Shown piece after piece: positions 24,911 to 33,780 of a DNA stretch of 48,258 nt. This DNA is from Empedobacter stercoris. Lineage in GTDB: Bacteria > Bacteroidota > Bacteroidia > Flavobacteriales > Weeksellaceae. The DNA lies in the NCBI RefSeq assembly GCF_965137335.1, contig NZ_CBCRZD010000021.1; one strand, given 5' to 3'. The first letter of the stretch is position 1. Every line of letters starts with the position of its first letter. The position numbers were made by a program, and so were the translations under genes. The notes under the pieces are model-generated. The model worked only from the letters and a program-made list of their open reading frames with translations, was not told the DNA's origin and did no database searches.

Positions 24911-24975
24911 TTTCGAATAAAAGGTTAAAACTCATCAACTTTTTTTTAAAAAAAAAATTATAAAAATACTTNCCG

Positions 24976-24983
24976 CAAATATA
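24976..24983 (-). promoter_or_regulatory. Putative -7 promoter element of speA
   Basis: TATATTTG on the minus strand, an exact TAnnTTTG match, 243 bases before the speA ATG. I found no exact match closer to the gene. The ambiguous base at 24972 lies next to it. Confidence 0.35.
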
Positions 24984-25123
24984 TGTTTTTTAATTCTGTT
25001 AAAAAGATAAAATAATATTAAAATTTATCAATAGTTAACTCTTAATGTTAGCGATAATTTAAATATTCTACAATTGTTCAAAATTTTATTTTTTCTTTAA
25101 GGTTTAACAAGGTTAAATATTGT

Positions 25124-25131
25124 ATTTTTGA
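25124..25131 (+). promoter_or_regulatory. -7 promoter element of the parA operon
   Basis: TATTTTTG, an exact TAnnTTTG match, 20 bases before the parA ATG. An imperfect -33 (TTTA) lies upstream at 25104-25107 or 25097-25100. Confidence 0.5.
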
Positions 25132-25151
25132 AATCGTTTTGAACGTAAATT

Positions 25152-25925
25152 ATGGGTAAAATTATTGCTATTGCGAACCAAAAAGGTGGCGTAGGAAAAA
25201 CGACAACCTCGTTAAATCTTGCCGCTTCTTTAGGTGTTTTAGAGAAAAAAGTTTTATTAATTGATGCAGATCCGCAAGCAAATGCAACATCTGGTTTAGG
25301 TTTTGATTTGGATGAAATCGAAGCAGGAACCTATGAAGTATTAGAACATGAAGTTCTTGCAAGCGAAGCTATTTTACAATCAGAATCGCCTAACTTAGAC
25401 TTAATGCCTGCTCATTTAGATTTAGTTGCTGCCGAGATTGAAATTGTAGATTACGAGAACCGCGAATACATGTTAAAAACTGCGTTGTCGGAAATCAAAG
25501 ATCAATATGATTATATAATTATAGATTGTGCGCCTTCACTTGGGTTGATTACTTTGAACGCACTTACAGCTGCAGATTCTGTAATTATTCCTATTCAGTG
25601 CGAATATTTTGCTTTAGAAGGATTAGGAAAATTATTAAATACAATAAAAGGAATTCAACAACACCACAACAAAGAATTGGATATTGAAGGTTTATTGTTG
25701 ACAATGTACGATTCGCGTTTACGCCTATCTAATCAGGTTTTAGATGAGGTAAACAATCATTTTCCGCAAATGGTTTTCAAAACAATTATTACGCGAAATG
25801 TGCGTTTGTCTGAAGCGCCAAGTTTTGGCGAAACAATTATTCAGTACGATGCAGCAAGTAAAGGTGCAGAAAATTACTTAAATTTAGCGCGTGAATTTTT
25901 AATTAACAACAACGATACAGTTTAA
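25152..25925 (+). CDS. parA: Chromosome partitioning ATPase ParA (Soj)
   Basis: A 257-residue MinD/ParA-fold ATPase. The deviant Walker A KGGVGKTT (about 10-17) carries the signature lysine, LLIDADPQANAT is motif A', and IIIDCAPSLGLITLNA is the Walker B region. ATP-bound ParA coats the nucleoid and pulls ParB-bound origins apart. The short N terminus without an HTH makes it the chromosomal (Soj-like) type. It is the first gene of an operon with parB five bases downstream and then DUF5683, dapB and lepB. Chromosomal parAB usually lies near the origin, but no dnaA, rpmH or gidA is in this window. Confidence 0.95.
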   Translation: MGKIIAIANQKGGVGKTTTSLNLAASLGVLEKKVLLIDADPQANATSGLGFDLDEIEAGTYEVLEHEVLASEAILQSESPNLDLMPAHLDLVAAEIEIVDYENREYMLKTALSEIKDQYDYIIIDCAPSLGLITLNALTAADSVIIPIQCEYFALEGLGKLLNTIKGIQQHHNKELDIEGLLLTMYDSRLRLSNQVLDEVNNHFPQMVFKTIITRNVRLSEAPSFGETIIQYDAASKGAENYLNLAREFLINNNDTV

Positions 25926-25930
25926 ATAAA

Positions 25931-26821
25931 ATGGCAAAGCCAAATAAAAATAATCGCTTAGGACGTGGATTATCAGCTCTATTAAAAGATGAACCAACGG
26001 TAAAAACAGCACAAGATGAAGGTGCGAAGAAATTGGTTGGAAATATTTTGGAAATAGATTTAGAAAAAATAACCGCAAATCCTTGGCAACCACGAACTAA
26101 TTTTGATAAAAAAGCTTTAGATGAATTAGTCGCTTCTATTCAAACATTAGGCGTTATTCAACCCATTACAATTCGTAAAAAACCAACAGGTGAATATGAA
26201 TTGATTTCAGGTGAAAGACGTTTTCGTGCTTCGCAATTGGCAGGAAAAAAGACAATTCCGGCTTATGTGCGATTAGCAAATGACCAAGAAATGTTGGAAA
26301 TGGCATTGGTCGAAAATATTCAACGTCAAGATTTAGATGCTATTGAAATTGCACTTTCTTACCAACAATTAATGGATGAAATCAAGCTTACTCAAGAAGA
26401 ATTAAGTAAACGTGTTGGGAAAGATAGAACATCTATTACAAATTATTTACGTCTATTAAAATTAGATCCAATTATCCAAACAGGAATTCGAGATGGAATG
26501 ATTTCGATGGGACATGGGCGTGCTTTAATGGCAATTGATGATGCGGATTTACAATTTGATATTTACGAAAAAATTGTCAAAAATAATTTATCTGTACGTG
26601 ATACAGAACGTCTAATCAAATCAATAAAAGAAGGGAAACCTGAGAAAAAAGCAAAAGATGAATTGCCTTCTCAGTACAAAGAAGCATTAAGTTCTATTTC
26701 AAATTCTTTGAAAACGAAAGTCGAAATAAAACGTGCGAATAATGGTAAAGGTAAAATTATTTTGAATTTTACTTCTGATGATGAGTTTGAACGTTTAAGA
26801 AAGTTTTTGAATGAAAATTAA
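25931..26821 (+). CDS. parB: Chromosome partitioning protein ParB (Spo0J)
   Basis: A 296-residue CTP-dependent DNA clamp that loads at parS. The N-terminal nuclease-like CTP-binding domain (about 38-130) includes NPWQPR, ISGERRFRAS and ENIQRQDL. The central HTH domain (about 140-215) includes GKDRTSITNYLRLLKL and the MGHGRALM segment. The C-terminal dimerisation domain ends in DEFERLRKFL. It starts five bases after parA and overlaps the next gene by 11 bases. I did not spot a canonical 16-base parS palindrome nearby; parS sites may lie outside the window. Confidence 0.95.
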   Translation: MAKPNKNNRLGRGLSALLKDEPTVKTAQDEGAKKLVGNILEIDLEKITANPWQPRTNFDKKALDELVASIQTLGVIQPITIRKKPTGEYELISGERRFRASQLAGKKTIPAYVRLANDQEMLEMALVENIQRQDLDAIEIALSYQQLMDEIKLTQEELSKRVGKDRTSITNYLRLLKLDPIIQTGIRDGMISMGHGRALMAIDDADLQFDIYEKIVKNNLSVRDTERLIKSIKEGKPEKKAKDELPSQYKEALSSISNSLKTKVEIKRANNGKGKIILNFTSDDEFERLRKFLNEN

Positions 26822-27371
26822 AGGATTATTTCTTGGATTAATGATGGCTTCAACGTTTTCATTTGCCCAAGTTCAAATAGATTCAACTCTAATCGTAAAA
26901 GATTCAGTTAAAATTAGTAACGAAGTCTTAATGGAAAAAAGTCCAATCAAAGCTTCGTTGTATTCAGCTATTTTACCAGGTGCAGGACAATTGTACAATA
27001 AAAAATGGTGGAAAGCACCAATTGCATTGGGATTAGTTGGTACAGGCACAGGTTTTACAATCTATTACAACAATTTATATAAAAAGTACCGAAAAGCGTA
27101 CATTGCAGTAAGAGAAGGAACTCCAAACGAATTTTCTGGTATTTTAACTCCAGAACAACTGGCAGTTATACAAGACGATTACAAACGAAAACGTGATTAT
27201 AGTGTTGCGTTAACTGCGTTAGCTTATTTATTAAATGTTGTTGATGCTACTGTTGATGCACATTTATTTACAGTACGAAACGACACTGAAATGTCATTTA
27301 AACCAACTGTCATTCAAGATGAAATGACATTAGAGCCAGTTTTGGGATTGGCATTTAACTTAAAATTTTAG
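26811..27371 (+). CDS. DUF5683 secreted/membrane protein of the parAB operon
   Basis: A 186-residue protein with a Sec signal peptide ending near SFAQ (about 1-20) and a DUF5683 domain beginning ASLYSAILPGAGQLYNKKWWKAP (split here only for recognition). Two likely membrane segments follow (about 72-88 and 130-147). The GAGQLYN motif is the family mark. The gene overlaps parB by 11 bases and is nine bases from dapB. This parA-parB-DUF5683-dapB-lepB order is a familiar Bacteroidota arrangement. Function is unknown; an envelope role is plausible from the signal peptide and the lepB neighbour. Confidence 0.82.
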   Translation: MKIKGLFLGLMMASTFSFAQVQIDSTLIVKDSVKISNEVLMEKSPIKASLYSAILPGAGQLYNKKWWKAPIALGLVGTGTGFTIYYNNLYKKYRKAYIAVREGTPNEFSGILTPEQLAVIQDDYKRKRDYSVALTALAYLLNVVDATVDAHLFTVRNDTEMSFKPTVIQDEMTLEPVLGLAFNLKF

Positions 27372-27380
27372 AAATTAAAG

Positions 27381-28085
27381 ATGAAAATTGCATTAATAGG
27401 ATACGGAAAAATGGGAAAAGCAATAGAAGAAATTTTAATTCAACGTGGTCATGATGTTGTACTTAAAATTTCTCGTACTCCTCTTCCAGAAGAATTAAAA
27501 GATGTTGAAGTTGCAATCGAATTTTCTCGACCAGAATTTGCATTCGATAATCTTAAAGTATTACTTGAGAATAACGTTGCAACTATATGTGGAACAACAG
27601 GATGGTTAGAAAAACAAGGTGAAATAAATCAATTAGCCATTGCTAATCATACGGCTTTTTTATATGCTTCTAATTTTAGTTTAGGTGTAAATTTATTCTT
27701 TGAATTGAATTCTATTTTAGCTCGAATGATGAATAAATACCGCAACGAATATCAAATTAATTTAGAAGAAATTCATCACACACAAAAACTTGATGCACCT
27801 TCAGGAACTGCGATTACAATTGCAGAAGGAATTATTGATCATTCTTCTTATACTTCTTGGTCGATGGATGAAAAAGCAAAAGATATTATTCCTGTCGCAG
27901 CGAAAAGAATAGAAGATGTTCCTGGAACACATATCGTGCAATATAACTCGGAAGTAGACACAATTGAAATTTCTCATACCGCTCATTCACGCAAAGGTTT
28001 TGCCTTAGGTGCTGTAATTGCTGCGGAATGGATTTGGAATAAACAAGGTGTTTTTACAATGAAAGATGTACTTGAACTGAACTAA
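27381..28085 (+). CDS. dapB: 4-hydroxy-tetrahydrodipicolinate reductase
   Basis: A 234-residue oxidoreductase of the diaminopimelate/lysine pathway that reduces hydroxytetrahydrodipicolinate with NAD(P)H. The nucleotide-binding IGYGKMGKAI (about 5-14), the CGTTGW motif and the catalytic EIHHTQKLDAPSGTA segment (catalytic His, binding Lys, Gly-Thr substrate loop) are complete. It is slightly shorter than the E. coli enzyme (273), which is usual in Bacteroidota. It supplies diaminopimelate for peptidoglycan. Its place between DUF5683 and lepB ties cell-wall precursor supply to chromosome partitioning and secretion genes by co-transcription. Confidence 0.95.
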   Translation: MKIALIGYGKMGKAIEEILIQRGHDVVLKISRTPLPEELKDVEVAIEFSRPEFAFDNLKVLLENNVATICGTTGWLEKQGEINQLAIANHTAFLYASNFSLGVNLFFELNSILARMMNKYRNEYQINLEEIHHTQKLDAPSGTAITIAEGIIDHSSYTSWSMDEKAKDIIPVAAKRIEDVPGTHIVQYNSEVDTIEISHTAHSRKGFALGAVIAAEWIWNKQGVFTMKDVLELN

Positions 28086-28111
28086 ATTAAAATACTAAAT
28101 ATCAAAAACTT

Positions 28112-29674
28112 ATGCATGTACTAATTTACTGGTTAATTGGTTTTATAATAGCCAATGTAATCTTTGGAGCTGCAACTTGGAAATTATATAAAAATGCAGG
28201 AAAAGAAGCTTGGCAGGCCTATATTCCCTTTCTTAATATTTGGAAAGGTTTAGAAATTATTCATCGTCCAAAATGGTGGATTATTCTATTTTATTTGCCA
28301 ATTGTTGGTCCTATTTTTTGGTTAGTATTCTTTGTTGATTTAGGCGACTCTTACGGAAAAATTGAAACGAAAGATAAAGTCATCATGGTTTTGACATTAG
28401 GTTTATACATTTTTGCAGTAAATTATGCTGACAATCCAAAATATTTAGGTCCTGAAAAACGCAAACCTACTTTTGTATCTTCCTTAATTTTTGCACTTGT
28501 ATTGGCTACATTAGTTCACAACTGGTTTATACAACCTATGATTGTTCCTACAGGATCAATGGAAAATACAATCAAAATTGGTGATGCCCTTTTTGTAGAA
28601 AAAGTAAGTTACGGTGCACGTGTTCCTATTACTCCTATTGGAATTCCTTTCTCAGAATTCATTTACCGTGATGGTTTTATCGATAAAGCACGTTTGCCTT
28701 ACATGCGTGTTCCGGGTTGGAGAGATTTAAAATCAAATGACATTGTTGTTTTCAATTACCCTACCGATTCTATTTACAATGCGATTGATCGTAAAGATGC
28801 ATATGTAAAACGTTTGGTTGGTTTGCCAGGAGAAACGGTTCAAATTCGAAATGGTGTTTTATATGTAAACGACAAAAAATTCATCCCGAAAAAAGATGCA
28901 CAAGTTCAACATTCATATTTAGTGGTTGTAAAAACTCCATTTAGTGATAAACTATTATACGATAATTTTGGAATTATCAGTACAGATTATCAAGCTGGAA
29001 AACAAACTGATGGTACATTTATCTATCAATTTGCTGCATTAACTGACGCACATGTCACAGCAATGAAATCGAATGCAAATGTAGTTTCTATCGAACCTAT
29101 TTTACAACCAGTTGGTCAAAAAACAGAACATATTGTGAATGGTAAAATCGATAGTACAAATACGATTTTCCCTGTTAACAAAAACTGGAATACAGATCAA
29201 TACGGTCCTTTATACATTCCGAAAAAAGGAGACGTTGTAGATGTTAACAAAGAAACGTTGGCACAATACATCAATATTATTCGTCGTTACGAAGACAATA
29301 CGCTAAAAGTTGATTCTGCTAATGGTAAGTTTGATGTATTTATCAACGATCAAAAAACAGACAAATACGAAATCAAACAAAACTACTATTTTATGGTTGG
29401 TGATAACAGAAATCAATCATTAGATGCGCGTTTCTTTGGATATGTTGGAGAAGATCATATCATTGGTCGTCCAATTATGATTTGGGCAAATATGAATGGA
29501 ATGTTTGAGCCTGCAGCTCCTAAGAAATTTATATGGGACAGATTCTTTACCTCAATCAACAACGATAATCCAAACAAAACATCATACGGAATTTATGTTT
29601 TAATTGCGTTAATTGGTTGGATTGGATACGATATTGTAAAAGCTCGAAAAGAGAAAAAGAAAAACAACTATTAA
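28112..29674 (+). CDS. lepB: Signal peptidase I, long Bacteroidota form
   Basis: A 520-residue S26 serine protease that cleaves Sec signal peptides in the periplasm. The nucleophile is Ser149 in PTGSMENT and the general base Lys233 in YVKRLVGLPGE. Box E follows as GDNRNQSLDARFFG. Three or four hydrophobic segments precede the catalytic domain (about 1-20, 48-70, 85-100 and 118-135) and one lies near the C terminus (about 490-510). It is much longer than E. coli LepB (324) because of extra N-terminal helices and an insertion of roughly 130 residues between the Lys box and box E; this is common in the phylum. Fifth gene of the parA operon. Confidence 0.93.
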   Translation: MHVLIYWLIGFIIANVIFGAATWKLYKNAGKEAWQAYIPFLNIWKGLEIIHRPKWWIILFYLPIVGPIFWLVFFVDLGDSYGKIETKDKVIMVLTLGLYIFAVNYADNPKYLGPEKRKPTFVSSLIFALVLATLVHNWFIQPMIVPTGSMENTIKIGDALFVEKVSYGARVPITPIGIPFSEFIYRDGFIDKARLPYMRVPGWRDLKSNDIVVFNYPTDSIYNAIDRKDAYVKRLVGLPGETVQIRNGVLYVNDKKFIPKKDAQVQHSYLVVVKTPFSDKLLYDNFGIISTDYQAGKQTDGTFIYQFAALTDAHVTAMKSNANVVSIEPILQPVGQKTEHIVNGKIDSTNTIFPVNKNWNTDQYGPLYIPKKGDVVDVNKETLAQYINIIRRYEDNTLKVDSANGKFDVFINDQKTDKYEIKQNYYFMVGDNRNQSLDARFFGYVGEDHIIGRPIMIWANMNGMFEPAAPKKFIWDRFFTSINNDNPNKTSYGIYVLIALIGWIGYDIVKARKEKKKNNY

Positions 29675-29733
29675 AATTATTTTGTAGTCAAATTTTAAAA
29701 CATAAAATTTGTTATTCGAAAATAAATAACTCA

Positions 29734-29769
29734 AAACTGTGCATTATAAGTAATTGTAATGCACAGTTT
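29734..29769 (+). other. 13-bp perfect inverted repeat between lepB and wbqC
   Basis: AAACTGTGCATTA (29734-29746) and TAATGCACAGTTT (29757-29769) around a ten-base loop. The sequence after it has no clear T-tract, so it may be a weak terminator, an mRNA processing or stability element, or a protein-binding site. Confidence 0.6.
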
Positions 29770-29794
29770 ATATACAGAAAAATAATAAAAACGA

Positions 29795-30400
29795 ATGAAA
29801 AATACGTTTGCCGCTTTTTATTTTGGACCGATTGATTACTATGCAGAAATGGTAAAAAGCCAGACTTTGGATATCGAAGTTCAAGAAAATTTTCAAAAGC
29901 AAACTTACCGTAATCGCATGTATATTTTGGGCGCAAATGGTAAGTTGATGTTAAATATTCCCATCTTTCACAACGGAACTCGATTGTTCAAAGATTTACA
30001 ACCTTCTTATGAATATGATTGGCAGAAAGAACACATTAAATCGTTAAAATCAGCTTATCAAAGTTCTCCATATTTTGAGTATTATGAAGATGAAATTATT
30101 CCAATTTTAGAACAGAAGGAAAAATTTTTATTGGATTTGAATTTAAAAACAATTGAATTCATCAACAAAAAATTAAACTTAGACTTGGAAGTTTCTAAAA
30201 CAGAAACTTATCAATCTATATTACCTGAAAATGATTTTAGAAATCAATTTTCTGCTAAAAAAGCACCTCAATACAACTTACCCGAATACGCACAAGTTTT
30301 TGATGACAAATTTGAATTCGTTGAAGGATTGAGTATCTTAGATTTACTTTTTAGCGAAGGTCCAAGTGCCGCAGTGTATTTAAAAAACTTAATAAAATAA
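29795..30400 (+). CDS. WbqC-like family protein
   Basis: A 201-residue soluble protein of the WbqC family. The family opening is seen as AAFYFGPIDYYAEM (about 6-19), followed by NRMYILGANGKLMLNIPI near 40-58. WbqC was named from an O-antigen cluster and is treated as a putative aminotransferase or glycan-modifying protein, but no activity is firmly known. In flavobacteria it commonly follows lepB, as here, separated by an inverted repeat, with the first S8 protease gene five bases downstream. No PLP-binding Lys motif is evident to me. Function is open. Confidence 0.75.
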   Translation: MKNTFAAFYFGPIDYYAEMVKSQTLDIEVQENFQKQTYRNRMYILGANGKLMLNIPIFHNGTRLFKDLQPSYEYDWQKEHIKSLKSAYQSSPYFEYYEDEIIPILEQKEKFLLDLNLKTIEFINKKLNLDLEVSKTETYQSILPENDFRNQFSAKKAPQYNLPEYAQVFDDKFEFVEGLSILDLLFSEGPSAAVYLKNLIK

Positions 30401-30404
30401 CAAC

Positions 30405-32006
30405 ATGAGAAAATTATTTATTGCTTTAGGATTTGCCTTTACATTAGGGTTTGCTCAAGCACAAACAACAGAAGTACCGAAAGAAAAATGGTACCATGCA
30501 GGTGTGGAACAAACAGGTGTTTATGGTGTAAATACTGATCAAGCATTACAATTTTTAAAAGACAACAAAAGAAAAGCCAATACAATTATTGTAGGCGTAT
30601 TAGACAGTGGTGTTGAGCATTTCCACGAAGATTTGAAAGCAAATATGTGGTCAAATCCAAAAGAAATCCCAGGAAACGGAATTGATGATGATAAAAATGG
30701 TTACATTGATGACGTACACGGATGGTCTTATTTGGGAACAGCAAAAGGAATCAATTACAATGACGACACGACTGAGTTAACTCGTATTTACAAAAACTTA
30801 TCGAATAAATACGCTACTTACGATCAGAAAAAAAATCATGCTGCAATTGCAAAAAATCCAACAGAATATGCAGAGTTTCAAAAAATTGAAAAAGAATATT
30901 TAAGCGCTGTAGGTAAAGCAAAATACAACAAACAAGTTGCACAATCAAAACTAAACGCAGTTGAAGGTGGTGTAAATAAAATGGTTTTAGAATTTGGTGA
31001 CACTAAATTATCAAAAGATGTTTTGGCTAATTACCACCCAACAGATTCACAAATATTAGAAGCTTTATGGATTTTTGGTGAATTAAAAGAAGAGCAATGG
31101 GTTGGTAAAACCATGAAAGAGGTTGCCAATACTTACTTAGGAGCTGCACGCCGTGCTGCAAAAGGTGATGCTTTAACATCTCACCTGAACTTAAATTTAG
31201 TTGATCGCAAAGACGTTGACAATCCAAACGATAAGAAAGAACGTTTTTACGGAAATGGTGATTCTAATGGACCTGAGTCATCTCATGGAACACACGTTGC
31301 TGGAATTATTGGTGCTGTAAGAGGAAATAACATCGGAAACGATGGTACAATTGGTGGAAATAATGTAAAAATTATGTCAGTTCGTACAGTTCCAAATGGT
31401 GATGAGCGTGACAAAGATGTTGCAAATGCAATTTATTATGCAGTGGACAATGGTGCTAAAATCTTAAACATGTCTTTCGGAAAACCATACTCTCCCGATG
31501 CGGATTTAGTTTGGGATGCTTTCAAATATGCTTCGGATAAAGGAGTTTTAATTGTAAAAGCAGCAGGAAACAGCAACGAAGATATTGATGTTCATGTTCA
31601 TTATCCAACAAATTTCAGAAATGGAAATGCAGTTTCTAAATCTGTTTTAACAGTTGGTGCATCAACAAAAGATCCAAATGCTTTAAAAGCTCGTTTCTCA
31701 AATTATGGTAAAAAATCAGTTGATGTTTTTGGACCAGGACAAGAAATTTATTCTACTTATCCAGGCGTAGATCAATACCGTTTCTTAAATGGAACTTCTA
31801 TGGCTTCTCCTGCTGTTGCTGGTGTTGCTGCAATGGTTTGGTCACACTATCCAAAATTAACTGCTGAAGATATTCGTAATATTTTAATGGAAACAGTGAA
31901 TAAAAATGATCAATTAAAAGACATTTCTGTTGCTGGAGGTGTTGTAGATTCGTACAAAGCTGTACAAAAAGCTGAAGAAATTTACAAACAACGTAAATTG
32001 AAATAA
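30405..32006 (+). CDS. Secreted S8 (subtilisin-like) serine protease, first of a tandem pair
   Basis: A 533-residue protease with a signal peptide (about 1-20, ending AQAQ) and an S8 domain. The catalytic residues are Asp67 (VLDSGV), His294 (SSHGTHVAG) and Ser465 (NGTSMASPA); the oxyanion Asn is Asn389 in KAAGNSNED. Asp and His are 227 residues apart, against about 32 in subtilisin. The intervening part includes an acidic DDDKNGYIDDVHGW stretch that probably binds calcium, then a Lys-rich helical insert. There is no C-terminal Por sorting domain, so it may remain periplasmic or on the surface. It follows the wbqC gene by four bases and has a close paralogue directly downstream. Confidence 0.92.
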   Translation: MRKLFIALGFAFTLGFAQAQTTEVPKEKWYHAGVEQTGVYGVNTDQALQFLKDNKRKANTIIVGVLDSGVEHFHEDLKANMWSNPKEIPGNGIDDDKNGYIDDVHGWSYLGTAKGINYNDDTTELTRIYKNLSNKYATYDQKKNHAAIAKNPTEYAEFQKIEKEYLSAVGKAKYNKQVAQSKLNAVEGGVNKMVLEFGDTKLSKDVLANYHPTDSQILEALWIFGELKEEQWVGKTMKEVANTYLGAARRAAKGDALTSHLNLNLVDRKDVDNPNDKKERFYGNGDSNGPESSHGTHVAGIIGAVRGNNIGNDGTIGGNNVKIMSVRTVPNGDERDKDVANAIYYAVDNGAKILNMSFGKPYSPDADLVWDAFKYASDKGVLIVKAAGNSNEDIDVHVHYPTNFRNGNAVSKSVLTVGASTKDPNALKARFSNYGKKSVDVFGPGQEIYSTYPGVDQYRFLNGTSMASPAVAGVAAMVWSHYPKLTAEDIRNILMETVNKNDQLKDISVAGGVVDSYKAVQKAEEIYKQRKLK

Positions 32007-32028
32007 TTTTAACACAACATTATAAAAT

Positions 32029-32053
32029 GGCTCCCTAATTTGGAGCCTTTTTT
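32029..32053 (+). terminator. Hairpin terminator between the two S8 protease genes
   Basis: Stem GGCTCC / GGAGCC with a seven-base loop and a T-tract. Confidence 0.8.
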
Positions 32054-32125
32054 GTATTTTCAAAATACGAAAACTCAATGTGTAACAATTCGCTTTGTTA
32101 TCCGACATATATAGAAAAATTTATT

Positions 32126-33757
32126 ATGAAAAAATTCTTATTAAGTATATCTGTTGCCATGTTTATTGGTGTGGCATCATTCGCACAAGAAACTACTGCA
32201 TTACCATTACCAAAGGTTGACCAAAAATATTGGCAACACGAATCTCTTGAAGAAAGTGGTGTTTATGGTGTTAATACACAAAAAGCAATTCAATTTTTAG
32301 AATCAAAAAAACGTAAACCATCGCAATTAATTGTCGGAGTTTTAGATTCTGGTGTTGAAGTGACACATGCAGATTTAAAAGATAATGTATGGATCAATGC
32401 AAAAGAAATTGCTGGAAATGGAAAAGATGACGACAAAAATGGATACATTGATGATGTGCATGGTTGGAATTTTATTGGAGGAAAAGATGGTAAAAACGTC
32501 GATGGCGATACATTAGAATTAACACGTCTTTTTGTAAAATATAAAAACCTTTTCGAAACGAGTACCGATGCTGCTTCAAATAAAACCAAATACCCTGAAA
32601 AATTTGAAGAATACCAAAAAATAAAAGTAGAATTCGAAAATAAATTAGCTGAAGCTAAACAAGGTGCTATGCAATATCAGCAAATGGATGAAATTTTCAA
32701 AGTTAGTTTTCCAGTATTAATTTCTGAATGGGGAGAAAAGGATTTGGACGAAAAAAACATGTCTACCTTTCAACCAAAATCGAAAGAAGCTCAGCAAGGT
32801 ATGATGATTTTCGCGATGGTTCCAAAAGAAGCTTGGGATGGTAAGACAATGAAAGAGTTTTTGAAAAAAGTAGGTGATGAAATTGCTGAAGGTGCGAAAT
32901 ATTACAAAGAACAAGTAGAAATTAACTTAAATACAGAGTTAGATCCTCGTCCTATTGTTGGTGATGATTATGCCAATGTGAATGAGAGATACTATGGAAA
33001 TTCGGATGTAGACGGTCCAGATTCAAACCACGGAACACACGTTGCTGGAATTATTGCGGCAAAATCTGGTAATGGAATTGGAATAGATGGTATTGCTGGA
33101 CAAGGAAATGTAAAAATAATGTCTGTTCGTACTGTGCCTAATGGTGATGAGCGCGACAAAGATGTTGCAAACGCTATTCGTTATGCGACTGACAATGGTG
33201 CTAAAATCTTGAATATGTCTTTTGGGAAAGCGTATTCTCCTGATGTAAAAGCAGTTTGGGAAGCGTTTAAATATGCACAAGACAAAGGTGTTTTATTGAT
33301 AAAAGCAGCAGGAAACGATAACGAAAACATCGACACGAATATACATTTTCCTACGGTTTATAACGAAGCGGGTACAGCAATTTCTAACAATGTGATTACT
33401 GTTGGTTCGAATACAAGTAATAAAGATGAATTAAAATCTAGTTTTTCTAATTACGGTAAAAAATCTGTAGATGTATTTGCTCCAGGTTCTGATATTTACT
33501 CTGCAATCCCAACAAGAGATGGCGAATACAAATCAAATTCTGGAACTTCTATGGCTTCACCAGTTGTTGCAGGTGTTGCAGCATTAGTTTGGTCACATTA
33601 TCCAAAATTGACAACACAACAAGTGAAACAAATCATTTTAGATTCTGTCAATAAAAATGATCAATTAAAAGATATTTCTGTAACTGGAGGTGTTGTTGAT
33701 GCATATAAAGCTGTACAATTAGCTGAAAAGATTTATACAGATAAAAAATTGAAATAA
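32126..33757 (+). CDS. Secreted S8 (subtilisin-like) serine protease, second of a tandem pair
   Basis: A 543-residue paralogue of the preceding protease. The frame is open from 32078, but the ATG at 32126 gives a proper signal peptide (MKKFLLSISVAMF... ending SFAQ), so I start there. The triad is Asp74 (VLDSGV), His302 (SNHGTHVAG) and Ser475 (SGTSMASPV). It shares the same long Asp-to-His insert, the identical VRTVPNGDERDKDVANAI run split over two short matches, and the same C-terminal NKNDQLKDISV ending. It was produced by tandem duplication, and a terminator separates it from the first copy. The inserts differ more than the cores, so the two may cut different targets. Confidence 0.92.
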   Translation: MKKFLLSISVAMFIGVASFAQETTALPLPKVDQKYWQHESLEESGVYGVNTQKAIQFLESKKRKPSQLIVGVLDSGVEVTHADLKDNVWINAKEIAGNGKDDDKNGYIDDVHGWNFIGGKDGKNVDGDTLELTRLFVKYKNLFETSTDAASNKTKYPEKFEEYQKIKVEFENKLAEAKQGAMQYQQMDEIFKVSFPVLISEWGEKDLDEKNMSTFQPKSKEAQQGMMIFAMVPKEAWDGKTMKEFLKKVGDEIAEGAKYYKEQVEINLNTELDPRPIVGDDYANVNERYYGNSDVDGPDSNHGTHVAGIIAAKSGNGIGIDGIAGQGNVKIMSVRTVPNGDERDKDVANAIRYATDNGAKILNMSFGKAYSPDVKAVWEAFKYAQDKGVLLIKAAGNDNENIDTNIHFPTVYNEAGTAISNNVITVGSNTSNKDELKSSFSNYGKKSVDVFAPGSDIYSAIPTRDGEYKSNSGTSMASPVVAGVAALVWSHYPKLTTQQVKQIILDSVNKNDQLKDISVTGGVVDAYKAVQLAEKIYTDKKLK

Positions 33758-33780
33758 TTTTTCATAAAACGTATAATACA

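Larger units (their letters stand above)
24733..25151. other. Divergent intergenic region, speA leader and parA promoter
   Basis: A 419-base gap. It contains the parA promoter (25124), a speA-side promoter element (24976-24983) and, between that and speA, about 240 bases of possible 5' leader with two hairpins. A T8-A10 run (24940-24957) lies next to an ambiguous base N at 24972. No coding sequence was recognised. Confidence 0.6.

Noticed and set aside
25152..26821. Expected parS sites near parAB.
   Set aside because: I looked for the canonical palindrome with GTTTC and GAAAC arms around parA and parB and did not see it. By-eye search is not exhaustive, so absence is not claimed for the genome.
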